Assembly (NCBI GenBank): GCA_947034895.1 | Contig: OX344763.1 | Location: forward strand, 28,767,025 to 28,831,024 | Direction of reading: 5' to 3' | DNA: 64,000 bases | Origin: Rhytidiadelphus loreus | Taxonomy: Eukaryota; Streptophyta; Bryopsida; Hypnales; Hylocomiaceae | Part shown: piece by piece, positions 38,614-51,263 of the stretch | Layout: each line of letters opens with the position of its first letter | How positions within the stretch are numbered: position 1 is the stretch's first letter | Made by a program: the position numbers and the translations under genes | The notes under the pieces: generated by a model | Told to the model about the DNA's origin: nothing | Seen by the model: the letters and a program-made list of their open reading frames with translations, nothing else | Database searches by the model: none

Positions 38614-38820
38614 ACTTCCTCACATGATGCTTTTTCAATGCAAAAGCCTTTGCCCACTAGGTCAAGATTTGGATGTTATTTCCTACACACTCAATCATCA
38701 ATTTGGTGGATGATGAATGTCATGAAAAAATATACTTCATCCAATTTATATATCCACTCTAAAATCTTTAAGAAGAAATTATATAATATATCAATAGAAA
38801 AAAGAAAGAATATTTTGTAT

Positions 38821-39116
38821 ATGGGCAATTTCATTAAAATGGCACCATTCCACTACTTTGGCAGTTTTGAGAGTTTAGACCGGGTGGTTTGAAATGTACA
38901 CCCATCCTAGATATTTGAAGTCTAGACCATTCCAAGATGTTACTTTTACAATTCAAACCACTTTGTTTGAAATCTATATATGTCCTAGATTTATGAAAAC
39001 TATAAAAGTCAAAGATTTCTAAAGTCTATACTTGTCCTAGATGGTTGTTTTATAATTTAGACCAGGTGGTCTGAAAATGGCACATGGAATATCGCCATTT
39101 TACTGAAATTGCCCAT
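38821..39116. mobile_element. 296-bp TIR element with GTAT duplication
   Basis: Near-perfect 23-bp terminal inverted repeats starting ATGGGCAATTTCA(T/G)TAAA, one mismatch. A direct repeat GTAT lies at 38817-38820 and 39117-39120. Inside, TAGACC(G/A)GGTGGT motifs are also inverted. A 4-bp duplication does not match the TTAA, TA, CACTA or MULE groups in the window; superfamily unassigned. Non-coding. Confidence 0.8.
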
Positions 39117-39120
39117 GTAT

Positions 39121-39765
39121 GAATTAATGATATAGATATGTTAAAGAAGTTTCAATCATTTGTTATAAAATTTGAAAGTAAATTTGTTATCTTTAGGTTG
39201 AGCATTTAGGTGTTGTTGCTTAGATTCCACATGCCAATGGCCAATGCCATAATAGTGAGCAAAAAGAAGAAAGAATGCTCTATATGAATCAATGACTGAA
39301 ATATGTTGAAAAAAGTTTCAAGTTTTCATCATAAATCCTCAAAAGTAATCTTCTTATATTTAGGTCTAGCATTTAGAATTTAAAGGGTTGATTCATAATG
39401 GTGTTTTTGCTTAGATACCACACAACAATGGCCAACACCAAAATGGTGAGTGGAAAGAATAAAGAATGCTTTACATGAATCAATTACAAAAATATTGTAA
39501 GAGTTTTAATTATTAATTACAAATTTTCAAAAGTAATGTTCTTATCTTTAGGTCTAGTACTTTAGGGCTTCAAGAGTTAACTAGCAATCTTGGTGTCATT
39601 GCTTAGGTACTATACAACAATGGCCAATGCCAGAGTAGTGAGCAAGAAAGAAGAAATAATGATCTTTATGAATCAATGATTGAAATATGTCAAAGGAGTT
39701 TCAATTTTTTATCACAAATTTTCTAAAGTATTCTTTCTTTGTTGAGGTCGAACAATAAGGGTTTT
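39121..39765 (+). repeat. Tandem array, about four units of 165-193 bp
   Basis: Units begin GAATCAATGAYTGAAATATGT at about 39121, 39285, 39476 and 39669. Each contains TTCAA/TTTCAATT, TTCTTATCTTTAGGTCTAGYA and, except the last, AACAATGGCCAAYRCC followed by GTGAGCAAGAAAGAAG. Strongly diverged; non-coding. Confidence 0.75.
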
Positions 39766-40187
39766 GAAGGTTAAGTAGCGCTTGGGAGACTGGAATGGTA
39801 AGCAAAATGAGCACTTTGATGAGGATCTTCAAGGGATTGAATGCATTTTGTAGGAGTGATATCATGTGAGGCATTCCTATGAGGGCAAACCCAAATTTCA
39901 AGGATTATGAATCTTGCAGGAAATGAATGGATGCTTAGTCCCGCAGGTTTTTAATTCCGTGGTGGCTTTGCTTCAATAGGAGCGTGGAAACATTCATGTC
40001 GCTAATCAAATACTTGAGCATCAACTTGTGCGCTTCATTGCCATGGCCCACATCCTTGAAATCCTTAGTAGCTTTCTTCCCTACAATTTTCCAATGAAAT
40101 TTCTCGTGTTATTCTGACTCTGAGATTAAGAAATAATTTTGAAACCCTAAATTCTAACCTCTAGTTGCTAGAAGTTGTATTGATTTG
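39766..40187. other. Intergenic DNA
   Basis: No gene or repeat recognised. Confidence 0.4.
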
Positions 40188-42202
40188 CACTAAAAGAAAC
40201 CCTTGTTTTTTTATGTTGTTTTAAAAGATGTGAAAGTGCATTATTTTGAATTGAAGGCATGTCAACTCTAATGTCACCTAAAATCTGTCGAAGGCAGTGT
40301 TTCTCTAAACAGCTAAAATCTTCTAAAATGCACACTAATGTCTCATGTTTGATGAAAACAGCTGCAAATACCTAGTGTTTGCACCCTCCAATCCGCCACA
40401 TCAATGTCACAACAGCCACGCCATTTTTTTCTATTCGAGCAATGTTCATTTAAAAAATAAATAAATAACCACTGTGAAAATGTGGCATGTCACATGATTC
40501 ACTGAAAATACATGGCATTAATGGTATTAAATTATTTAGAATTAAAATTATTTAATTATACAAAATAATTATTTTAAAAAAAGACAAAGAGATAAAATCA
40601 AAAGAAATTCTAAAATTCACAAATAATTTATGACCTACCATTTAAAGAACTTTTGATGGAGAAATCAAGTAATTACATCATTAATGCTTGTGAAAATGAG
40701 GGGAAGAAGGGTCCCTTTTATACTGAAATCCATTATCCGTCCATGACAAAGGATATGGGATAATTCAAAATTGAAAACTTGACCACATAACATGCGGATG
40801 TTTTTTCAAACATTCAATTTTGAACAAAAAATTTATTTTATATATTCCATACAGGTTGCCTTACTTCCTACCAACCCACTAGTATAAAACTTAAAGGACC
40901 AAGGCTTCTTTCTTGCACTTAAACACCAAAAATTGCCATCTACACAGAAAAGAGTAAAATAAAAATTTAATTGTTTCCTTTGGACATCTAACTGTAGTAT
41001 CTTACACTTGATTAGTATGAGAGTGTGTTGAAAAAATTTCAAAATTTTTGACCGCATACATTGCAAGATACCAGTGTTCAAAGTGAAAAAAACAAAATTT
41101 TAGCACATTACGGGACTAGATTATTTGACTTTGAACCTTCTTAAATTAAATTTTTGGCACTACAGAGTTTTGAGCTTCAAATCTTTATTGTGGGGAATTG
41201 AGTTGAGAGTCTAGGAAAAAAAGGGACTTCAAAAAAACTTAATTTGTTTTCTTTAAGAAATTATTATGTAGCAATAGGTATGAGATAGATGGAAAATCTA
41301 AATTATTAATATCCTTAAAATGGAATTATAACGCAATGATCCCAATGGTGAGATTGTTTTAGCAAGAAAACTAAACCATGTGGAACTTTTTTTTTGAACA
41401 ATTGTAAAAATTGCATTAAAAAATGAATCCTTCAAATTATTTTTTCAAGAAGATGCTCTAATTGCCCGAAAAACAAGATTGTCCATAATTTTCTCATAAC
41501 AAATCCAAATGGAATAAATCAAAGCTTTCCATGTAGACAAAATCATAATCTATGAGAGAGAAAAAAAAATTTAATTTAAATTTTCAAATTTTTGTTTGTT
41601 GCCCTCCATCCCTTATTTTGAGCTTATTTGGGCATAACTTTTGTTCTTGAGCACAAGTTGAAAAAAAATTACATTCCCATGAAGCTAATTGGATTTTTTG
41701 TCTTCAAAAAAAGTTTCAAAAAATAATGACAAAAATTCAGCCCATAGGTACTTGCCCAAAATTCCATTTGTTCCCAATGGTCTTTTAGGGGATAAGGAGC
41801 TCATTATTTCATTCATAATGTACATCCATCTATTTTCCTTCTTATTCAAAGTATGCCATATGACTGCCCTTCTTCTATTTTTTTATCATCTAGTTTGCAT
41901 TTTATCTCATTCCACTATAACTTACAGAAATTTATTCAAATGAATCTAAAACTTCTAGTTGATGTGGCACTTCTATATTTTTAAAGATGTTTTAATAAAC
42001 ATGACCATGTTTTATCTGATGTCTGGAAAAACATCCACATTCCTTGTGTCATCCACCTATTTTTGCTCTGACATCCCCACGTCTTCCTCAACATTAGTAA
42101 AAATTTGCCTCCCATAGGCTCAAAATTTGTGACACATTGATGTCAATGAAAACATGGCCCGTTTTTTTGTAACACCACAGGAAACATGGGTTTCTTATAG
42201 TG
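40188..42202 (+). mobile_element. CACTA-like element with a nested TTAA-type insertion
   Basis: Ends CACTAAAAGAAACCC and, on the other strand, CACTATAAGAAACCC. The flanks (TTG and CTC) do not form a target duplication. Its body is collinear with 7495-8715, except for about 0.9 kb at 40891-41795, which is a TTAA-type insertion. No transposase. Confidence 0.65.
40891..41795. mobile_element. TTAA-type element (P2-like) nested in the CACTA-like element
   Basis: The left end is TTAAAGGACC; the right end is GGTCTTTTAGGGGATAA. The right 350 bp align with the P2 element at 11070-11647 (CCAAATGGAATAAATCAAAG, TTTTGAGCTTATTTGGGCATAA, CTTGCCCAAAATTCCATTTG). The corresponding site in the relative at 7495-8715 is uninterrupted (CTTGTATATAAAGACC), supporting insertion at a TTAA-like site. 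Confidence 0.65.
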
Positions 42203-43347
42203 CTCGTAGGCATTACTATGTCAGGTTGGGCCTTAGATGTCTTAGTATCATATTGAGGATTGAATAGAAGAATGTAAATTTTTTTGATCCTCACATTAAT
42301 TTAGAGTCTATTAATTGTGGTATTCTTTGTTTATTGTGTTCATTGTGTGATGTTTGTTTAGACATTAAACCATTGACTCAGCATGTACTTGGATGAACTG
42401 GCCAAGCTTCCATATGAGCTACCTTATCCTGCCTTTGCTCAAATTTATTAAAAAAACCATATCTATTGCTTTTGCTATTGCTAAAGAGTACAATTTGTTT
42501 GTTTTGGTACTTTAGTGTATTAACCCTTGATTATATCCACTAACTTGAATTGAGGCCATCCCATGTTTGATTAGCTTAATTGTAGTCTATAGTCTTAACC
42601 TTGTCAATAAAGATAATACTTTAATGGGTGGGTGAGTGGGAGAAGAAAATAACAAATAATAATGAAATTAATGAGTGTGTATACAACACCTACTTCTCAT
42701 TTTATTAAATTCCTTAGTGCCCATTATCATGGTACCAAGTTCTTTTATTTATGTCTAAAAAGAAATATTCTTTTTTAAAAGATCAAAGGCATTTTGCATT
42801 CCATTTTTCTATTCCCTATTTTTTCCATAAGCTTGTTGCTACCCAAATACTTATATAAAAATTAAAGAGAGAAGATATATGAAACTAATGAACATGCATA
42901 TAACATCGACTTTTTAGTTATTATATTATCTAGTGCCTATTACCATGATACTAAGTCCTTTTGTCCATGTCTAAAAAAGAAAAAAAAGATCATAAGCCTT
43001 TTATAATCCATTTTTCCATTCCCTATTTTTTTTTCTATAAGTTTGTTACTACCCATAAGCTTATGTAAAAAATAGACATGACATCATATAACATTACTAT
43101 CCATGGGTTTAGGATTTAGGGTGTAGGTAACATGGGTAGGTGGAAGGGACATCCCTAAATAGGGCCTACTCCATAAATAGCATAAAAATCATAGTCTAAA
43201 AAAAACTTAAGAGATTATAGATTGTACAAAGCAAAATGGAGATCTCTCACATGAACTATGAAATCAATTGTGAAAACTCAAAACATCACTCAAGAAACTT
43301 GATCAGCAAATCCAAGTCTAACATCATGTTGTATAGACACCATCTCT
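42203..43347. other. AT-rich intergenic DNA
   Basis: Contains two diverged copies of a segment with CATTTTTCYATTCCCTATTTTTT and AAGYTTGTTRCTACCCA (near 42795 and 43005), about 205 bp apart. No gene. Confidence 0.4.
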
Positions 43348-43350
43348 AGT

Positions 43351-43549
43351 CACTAGAAGAAACCTAGTTTTTTTTTTACAAGCTTGGATTTTTTGAAACG
43401 GATTTTTTTTGTCATTTATGTTTTTCATGATTCTCATTGGAAGTTATTGTTGACATAAATATGTACAACTAGATGTCAACATAGATGTCAAGAAAAATTT
43501 GTTCCAAAAAATCAAGGCTCATCACCTAAAACATGGGTTTCTTATAGTG
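43351..43549. mobile_element. CACTA-type MITE with AGT duplication
   Basis: 199 bp; ends CACTAGAAGAAACC and, on the other strand, CACTATAAGAAACCC. It is flanked by AGT at 43348-43350 and 43550-43552. The interior has inverted ATTGTTGACATAAATATG / TGACATCTATGTTGACATC motifs. Three-base duplications with CACTA ends are diagnostic of the CACTA superfamily. Confidence 0.85.
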
Positions 43550-43685
43550 AGTCTTCACACCAACCACTCGTAGTCACTTCCAAAACTTAATGAGAGCTAG
43601 CCAACAAATGCAAGTTGTGAGGGCTTGTTAAATCGGTTTAGTCTTTTATACTCAAGCCACTATATAGGTTAGCTATAGTTAGGAG

Positions 43686-46600
43686 CGGGGATGCTAGTAT
43701 GTGAGCCTAAGAGCATGAGCCTGTGAGCCTATGAGCCTGTGAGCCTGTGAGCCTCCAATTTTTTTTCTTCTATTTAGAAATTATAAATCCATTGAGGACC
43801 TATGATTGTAGAATTAGATGAAAGGATGTATAGTCCGACTAAACAACAAATGAATATGCTACTAATGATTTTGTACCAAAACATTGAACCACGGGCCTTT
43901 ATATAAATTTAAAGGATGAAAATGGTCCACCTATTTTATTTTATTTTTTTAACTATGCTTTAAATTTTTTAGAAATATCTTGAATATGAAAAATATAAAA
44001 TGAACATAGTAGATATATATTATACACCAAATAAATGTATTAACCCTTAATTTTCTAAATGACCATTTTGTTAATTGATGTCCTTTTTTTTTTAACTATC
44101 TTTATTTAAAATTTATTTATTTATTAAATAAAAAACATTTTTAATAAATAAAAAACATGATTAATTCAATGGAAGTAGTTTAATTGAATTCCAAGTTAAA
44201 TTTCATTTTCTAGAATTTCATAAAGTTCAATGGTGGAGTGTGATTTAAGATTCATGTTTTATTGTTCAATTTGGGCACAGGATGAAGTTTTAGGCATTGA
44301 ATGAAATTGTTGCCACATCATACACAGGTCAATTCAATTTGAGAAACAAGACAATAGAAATCAAATATCAAAATCATGAAAATAAAGTGATTAATGGCTG
44401 GAGGTAATAAGGTGAAAAATTTCAGCATGCAATGTATGGATTCTACTATAGGTGAAAGATAAGATTAGTGGAAAATAATTATTTTGAAGTATGTGGAAAA
44501 ATAAATAAAATGAAGAGAAGAAATTGTCGAATTCAACAAGAATTAATTGAGCAAATTGTTTTAAAAAAATATTTTTTTTAATACAAGTCGAAATGTTCAA
44601 AGATCATGTATAATCAAATAAATTCTCGATGAAAACCTAAAGGAAATTTTACAATGATACTTTGTGAGGATGGAGGGTAAAGAAGTGGTTTTATAATGAA
44701 ATCCATTGTTCCTTATGAACCTTCAAAGGATATGGGATAATTTGAAGATTAAACTTCTACTAATCTTAAAGATTAATATATCCCACATGCGTTGCTTCAC
44801 CTCCTACCATCCAATTTGTATAAAGATCTTATCTTCCTCAATTTTACAAACATCCAAATAAGTGATTCTTGAGGCTTTGTGATGAACATTTTGGATTTTA
44901 TTCGATATAATGTTGAATTTCCAAAATATTCAATATGAAAGTGCCAACCTTGTCCTTTACTTATGGTGGTATGTAGAAAAAAAATTGTGGTCTTTAAAAC
45001 TCCCGTTGTTAACAGTGGGGGTAACAAGATCCATACAAGAAGCGAAGTTGGATCCTTTGAAATCGTAGCCGTTAACGGTGGGGGATAGCAAGGTCTATAA
45101 AAAAAATAAAGTTGCATCTCCAAACCCCCCGCCATTAACGGCGGGGGGTAGCAAGGTCTATAAAAAAAACAAAGTTGCATCTCCAAACCCCCCGCCGTTA
45201 ACGGCGGGGGGTAACAAGGTCCATAAAAATAAATAAAATTGCATCTCGAAACCCCCGCCGTTAACGGCGGGGGGTAGCAAGGTTCATAAAAAAAACAAAG
45301 TTGCATCTCCAAACCCCCCGCCATTAATGGCGGGGGGTAACAAGGTCCTTAAGAAAAACAAAGTTGCATCTCCAACCCCCCGCCGTTATCGGCAGGGGGT
45401 AACAAGGTCCATAAAAATATAAAAAATTGCATCTCCAACCCCCCGCCGTTAATGGCGGGGGGTAACAAGGTCCATAATTTTTTTTTAAAACTGCATCTCC
45501 AAACCCCCGCCATTAACGGTGGGGGTAACAAGGTCCTTAAGAAAAATAAAATTGCATCTCCAAACCCCCCACCGTTAACGGCGGGGGGTAACAAGGTCGA
45601 TAAAAAAAACAAAGTTGCATCTCTATATTTCTTGCCGTTAACGGCGGAGGGTAGAAAGGTCCATAAAAAAAACAAAGTTGGATCCTCTAAAAGCGCAGCC
45701 GTTAACGGCAGGGGGTAGTAAGGGCCATCGAAGAAGCGAAGTTGGATCTTCTAAAAGCACAGCCGTTAACGGCGGGGGGTAGCAAGGGCCATCGAAGAAG
45801 CGAAGTTGGATCCTCTAAAAGCACAGCCATTAACGGCGGGGGGTAGCAAGAGCCATCGAAGAAGCGAAGTTGGATCCTCTAAAAGCACAACTGTTAACGG
45901 TAGGGGTAGCAAGGTTCATTGAAGACGCGAAGTTGAATCCTCTAAAAGCGTAGCCGTTAACAACGGAGGATAGCAAAGAATACATGAACTATAGTGTTTG
46001 ACTAAATCCTAACATTTGTTGCCCTAAATTGCAACCCTAAAAATTGCACCCGTCAACGACTGGGGGTAGCAAGGCACCTTAAATTTTTTTAAATCTAAAC
46101 ATTTCAAGTTAAAATTCAGGATGCTATTGTAGTTTTGAGGTCATAAATGACTCAATATGCATCTGTTTTTTATATGCTATATACCGTTGGAATCGTGCTT
46201 TCAAAGTGCAAGAAATGATATAAAGTTTCAAAATTTGTCTTTAACAAAAAATTACACATACATTCAAAGTTAATATCAATTGGGGTAATTATTTCCTTAC
46301 TATCTTGTTTGAACTTCTAGCATGTAGGTGCTATTATTATATTTTTGTTTGGTACAAACCCTAACCAAAAGGTTTATAATATTACACTTTGCAATTTTCC
46401 ATGAACTTGTACTTGTCCTCATTATGGAAATATAAATGAGGCCTCTATTGGAAAACGTGACATGTACATAAACTACAAACACGTTTATTATATCTTTCAT
46501 TACTTGTGTAAATTTGATTATAAGATAGACACATTCATCTACGCTCCTACCTTCAACTTGGATGAAATAAAGCAAGTAATTGTTGTTGCTAGAATCATCA

Positions 46601-47156
46601 AGACGTGTGAGTATTCAAGTTAGTTGGTAGATAATAGCATGATATGAAGTAGATACGTAGTATCAATATATTATCTTCAAAATCTCTAAATTCAAGTAAA
46701 AAAGTATTATTTTCATATTCCAATATGTATTCTTTGTTGCAATGAAAGAATATTTTATTATGTACACAATGCTCTACATCCTACAATATTTTCACTGCAT
46801 TTGTTTTCCTCTTATCTTTAGAATTCACTATAAATTATATGTAATCTCACTTGATCAATCCACCCTCAAACAACCTCTTAGAATGTAATACGAGATGTAA
46901 TATAAATTTCAAAACATGCAATAGCACCAACTTCCCAAGCTTTTAGATATAAAATCCACGGGCATAGGTCCCATGGTAATAGGTCATTTTTTTTCTAGAC
47001 ATATCAATTTTGGTGAAAAAAAATCAATCTTTTAACTTTTTAATCAAAAATATTTACAAATTACATCATATTTTACATTTCTAGGCTCTAGGCTCACACA
47101 ATCCCTGCTCACCGCTCTTAGGCTCACGCTCACATGCTCACATGCTAGCGTCGTTG
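43686..47156 (-). mobile_element. MULE-like non-autonomous DNA transposon, copy B
   Basis: 3,471 bp, inverted relative to copy A (826-4257). Ends CGGGGATGCTAGTATGTG and, on the other strand, CAACGACGCTAGCATGTG. It is flanked by a perfect 10-bp direct repeat TAGTTAGGAG at 43676-43685 and 47157-47166. Same subterminal GTGAGCC motifs and same internal array as copy A. No transposase. The 175-residue frame at 44797-45324 is a translation of the array. Confidence 0.88.
44990..46077 (-). repeat. Tandem array of palindrome-bearing units in MULE copy B
   Basis: About 17 units. Several contain perfect or near-perfect palindromes centred on GTTAAC (core CCGCCGTTAACGGCGG, extended by C and G runs, for example at about 45187-45210). 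Two spacer types are segregated, as in copy A: GGTARCAAGGTCYATAAAAA..AAAGTTGCATCTCCAA at the left and GGCCATCGAAGAAGCGAAG..CTAAAAGCACAGCC at the right. Confidence 0.9.
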
Positions 47157-47166
47157 TAGTTAGGAG

Positions 47167-50100
47167 TAGTCTATGTCTTGGGCTCTAAGGAAACTTGCCT
47201 TGTGCGGGCGATTTTAACTCCACCCTTGAGCTAGAATCTTAACACATAGGTTCTGTCGGCTAAATGAAAAAGTAACGTATAGGGTGAACAATAAGCGCCT
47301 TCCAAGCAATGGACACTTAAATTATACTAATTTGTTAAATAATAGTCACTTTGACTTACAATTCCTAATTAAAATGTTAGTGTTAAAGGTTTAAAAGAGT
47401 GTTTGAGGAAATTTTTAACTAAATTATTGATCAATTGAACCTATAGAATACACCTTGTCTTTTTTAAAATAGTAAAGTAAATTGAATTCTCACTTATTAT
47501 GCAAAAGTTATTCAAGGATGAACTTTGACTTCTAAACTAATCTTAAAACTTCATCCATGGATTAAAAATAGTAATTTTTTTTGAAATGATTCCAAATTTT
47601 AGGATTATTGTTATGATGATGTGGCTGAACTAATTTTAAGATCAAACTAATTTTTTACCTGACTTAAAGAATTTCATCCAAATTTAGAACCAAACTTCAT
47701 CCATCAATTTCTCTTTGAATATTATGTATTTTTGAGAATAAAATTATATTATAGAATCTTAAAAATATTCTCCACCTGATTCCAAATTTAAATAATCCTT
47801 TTGAAATTCTTTCAAAAATTCTTTAAACTTCACTTTCTAAGCTAATATGTTTTTACTTTTTACTCTAAGTTATTAATTTTTAAGGTTTTTAAGGGTTATA
47901 TGGAGAAATAATAAATCACCTTTCCAACTAGGTAAATGATTTGGATGAAAAGTTAATAATGGATGAATTTATTGAGTGAAATTCTAATGGTCTTGTTCTT
48001 CCATTTAATTCCTTTCAAAAATTAGTTTTTTAATCTATTCCACAATTCCACCTAGATGATTAGATTTCCTTTTAGATTTCTTTGGATGAATCTTTCAAAT
48101 TCATCCAAATTAATGTCCAAAGTTCATCCACTTTTATTTTCTTAAGTTTTTGGTTATTTTGTGAAATATTATTAGAACTTCTAAATAGCTACTGACTCAA
48201 TGGTTCATTGATCTCCATGTTTCTAATCCATTGAACTTCCACCGTTAGTTCGTGGTTGTTGGTGTAATTTTTTTCCTCCTAATTTATGAGAATTTCTTAA
48301 TGTTTTGGAAGTAATTTGCATAATTTCTAGTTTTTTAAGAATTATTTGAATGCCAAAACAATAATAATCCACTAAATCTAATCAAATTCAAACAAATCGT
48401 TAATATCCAAATAATTTTAAATCTCCTAATTAGTTTTGGATTATTAGTTGTCGGCTTTGTCTTTTTCTATTGTCATTTTAGGCCTAATAAAACAAATGCC
48501 CGCTACAATCCAAATTCCCTAAAGTCCTTCCGGAATCTAATTAATAACTAACAAATAAAGAATAGAATAATCCAAGCATTTGGTTCAATAGTGAGATTTC
48601 CTAAGAACTAATTTTTTAATGCAAAATTCCTCACATGTGGAATTTCTCTTCTCTTCGATTCCCTCTTAGTCTTCTCTCTCCCTAATTCCTTTTTATTTGT
48701 TTTTTGGAAGTTGAGAGAGTTCTGAGTTAGTGCTTAACTAAGAGAGAATGGGAGAGAGAATGGGAGATAGAATGAGAGAATTTTGCTTTAAAATGTTAAG
48801 ATGCAACTTTTTAGTTTCAAACTCAAAAGTTTGGATGTGGTGAGCAACGGCCAATCCTTTTGTAAATGATATTTTGAGTTTTTATAGCAATCAAAATTTT
48901 GTGTGATTGAGAGTTTTTGTGTATGTTCTTTTGTCTTACGAAAGTTTGAATTTTTGATAGATTAAACTCCCAAATGACTCCCCGCTTGGACCCCAACTCC
49001 CTTACTGGACCTCAACTTCTTGCTGGAACCCCGACTCCCTGACTACACAGTCGTAGCCTCTTTGACATCACCATGTGGCGGGGCGCGGTTGGTTGCACAA
49101 TTAGTAGTAGTAGTTTGCAAATCATAAGGCAAATAGAGTTTGGGGATTTTTTCCTCCACAACTCTTGAAAATCAAAGTTTTGGGGCTTTAAGCCTCCAAA
49201 TCAAGCAAGAAAACAATTCAATTTCAGAGGGACCCTCCAAACCTTCAAAGTATAAAGAACTCAAATAAAATAGCCAATTCTTGACTTTAAAAAGTGCTCC
49301 AACAACGTGTCAATAGTACAACAAGAGAAAAAACAAGAAACAAAATAAAAGAATGAGAATGAGGGTACCAACAACCTCGAGGCCTTTTATACTCATTCTC
49401 GGCCCCTCCACGATAAGTTGTCGGTGGAATTACTCTTATTTCCTACCTAGATATTTTCCGAAACTATTCTAATGTAATTGCAAAATAATCTTTGTTTAAT
49501 GGTGAAAATCTCTAGAATCCCCTCCATTTAGCCAATAGACCTTGGGAAAATCAAATCCAAGATCTTATTCCAAAGATATTTTGAAATTAACCTAATTAAC
49601 CTAAATATTTTGCAAATTAATCTTAAGTTATTTCCAAATTGTCTTTCTTTAGTTCAAAGTTGGCTTCTTACGCAAGCAAAGAGATCTTGAGCAAATCCAA
49701 TCTTTGATTTTCCGAAAGATATTTATAAAACCACTATAAATTAATCACAAATTACTATAAAGAAGTCAAACTAAGGGCTGACCCTCTCTACCTTTTAGGG
49801 GACAACTCAAAATCAAAAATCAATTGCGCCATTGCATTCATAAGACCCCAATTAGCCTATAGGACCCCTAATCCCTGCTTCATCGATCGGTTTTAAGTGC
49901 AATTTTTAGTTACAATAACTCCAAATAAACTCAAAACTCTAACTTTTGGAGTTTGCGCGTTTTGATGGAATTGTTTAGGTAGGGTGGTTTAGAATGTTTA
50001 TAGGAGTAAGAATTGACCCTTGATTCACTCCATTTGGACATTGTTAGCTCCTAGTATGCTAGTCAACCCGTGGCTAAGTTGTAAATTCTTGTAAAATTCA

Positions 50101-51263
50101 ATGTTGATCTTAATTTTGGTACTTGAGAATGTTGGAATGTCAGAATGTCTTCAAACTTGACAAAGCTCTTTGTTAGCACACAAAACACTATCCTAATTTT
50201 TAGTAAGATTTTACTGCAACATTTGTAATTTCTAAGAATTTACTAATGTATTTTTAAGTGGTTGACTTCCCATGGAGTCAACATGGAATTTTCTAATATT
50301 ATGAAACTTTTGGAAGAATATCTAGGACATTTATAGAATCTAAGTGCAAGTTCCAAGCTCACATTGCACTAGTCTAAATATAATAAATTTGAATAATTTT
50401 CACTTGAGGGGGAAATCATTCTTGATACCAAGGAAATTTTGGATGATTGGGTTTCAATTTGACCTCTTAGCATGCTTTGACCTAGAAAAGAACTTCTCCG
50501 TATGCTCCAATCACCCTTTCATCCATCTTGGTCTAAAAACAGCTTGTATTCTCAAAGTTACCTGCAATATTTAGAATAACAAATCCAATTCTTTTTCGAA
50601 TTGGATTTTGACTCAATATTACTTGTAATGCTAAAATAGACTCTATTATTTAGTCAATTTGTCACATGCGTACTTATAGATGTTGTTTTGCATGAACAAG
50701 ATACTAGGACTGACTAACTCTCATATCGTTTTTTCTCTCGGAATTACTAACTATTCACTCAAAGTTATCAATAAGACCTAGAATCAGTGAAAACATAACG
50801 TTTTATGTATTCTATATTTCTAGGACCATTCTTTACTATTTTGATAGGGACTTCTACCAAAACTCTCTATAACTCTCTTTTTATGTATTTTTGTATAAAA
50901 ATAATCTAAAAACTAAGTAAAAATCGCAAAAAATAGATCCAGAGTTCTAAGTGCTAAGTTGAGGGCTCACACCTTGGACCTCAAGAAACTATAGTATAGA
51001 TCCCAAGAAATTATAGCTAAGGTTTTAGGGCTTAAAATTTAGTCAAGTCAAATTTCTTCTAGAAGGCTTCCAAGATTAAAGAAAACCAACCCTCCATGAG
51101 TCACATATTGACTACGACTCCATCTAGAAATTATTAACCATCAATTAGTGCATTGGCATGGTACTATCCATCATGTACCAACCCAGTACAAAGTTTGAAC
51201 ACCAAGAATAGTAAGGAGACTAATTATCTTAACTTTGTCACTTGTCATCCTATGTAGAAGATT
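47167..51263. other. Long AT-rich gene-free stretch
   Basis: No coding region or transposon end recognised over about 4.1 kb. A short tandem GGGAGAGAGAAT-type run lies near 48747-48775. Around 48,950-49,060 there is a locally C-rich stretch (ACTCCC, GACCCC-like words). Composition elsewhere is typical decayed intergenic DNA. Confidence 0.4.

Noticed and set aside
44797..45324. 175-residue open frame on the minus strand
   Set aside because: It is a translation of the palindrome array inside MULE copy B (repeats of GGLEMQLCFF-type peptide); the same is true of the frames at 2499-2720 and 45349-45718.
47167..51263. Possible LTR retrotransposon remains
   Set aside because: No paired long terminal repeats, primer-binding site, polypurine tract or Gag/Pol motifs seen.
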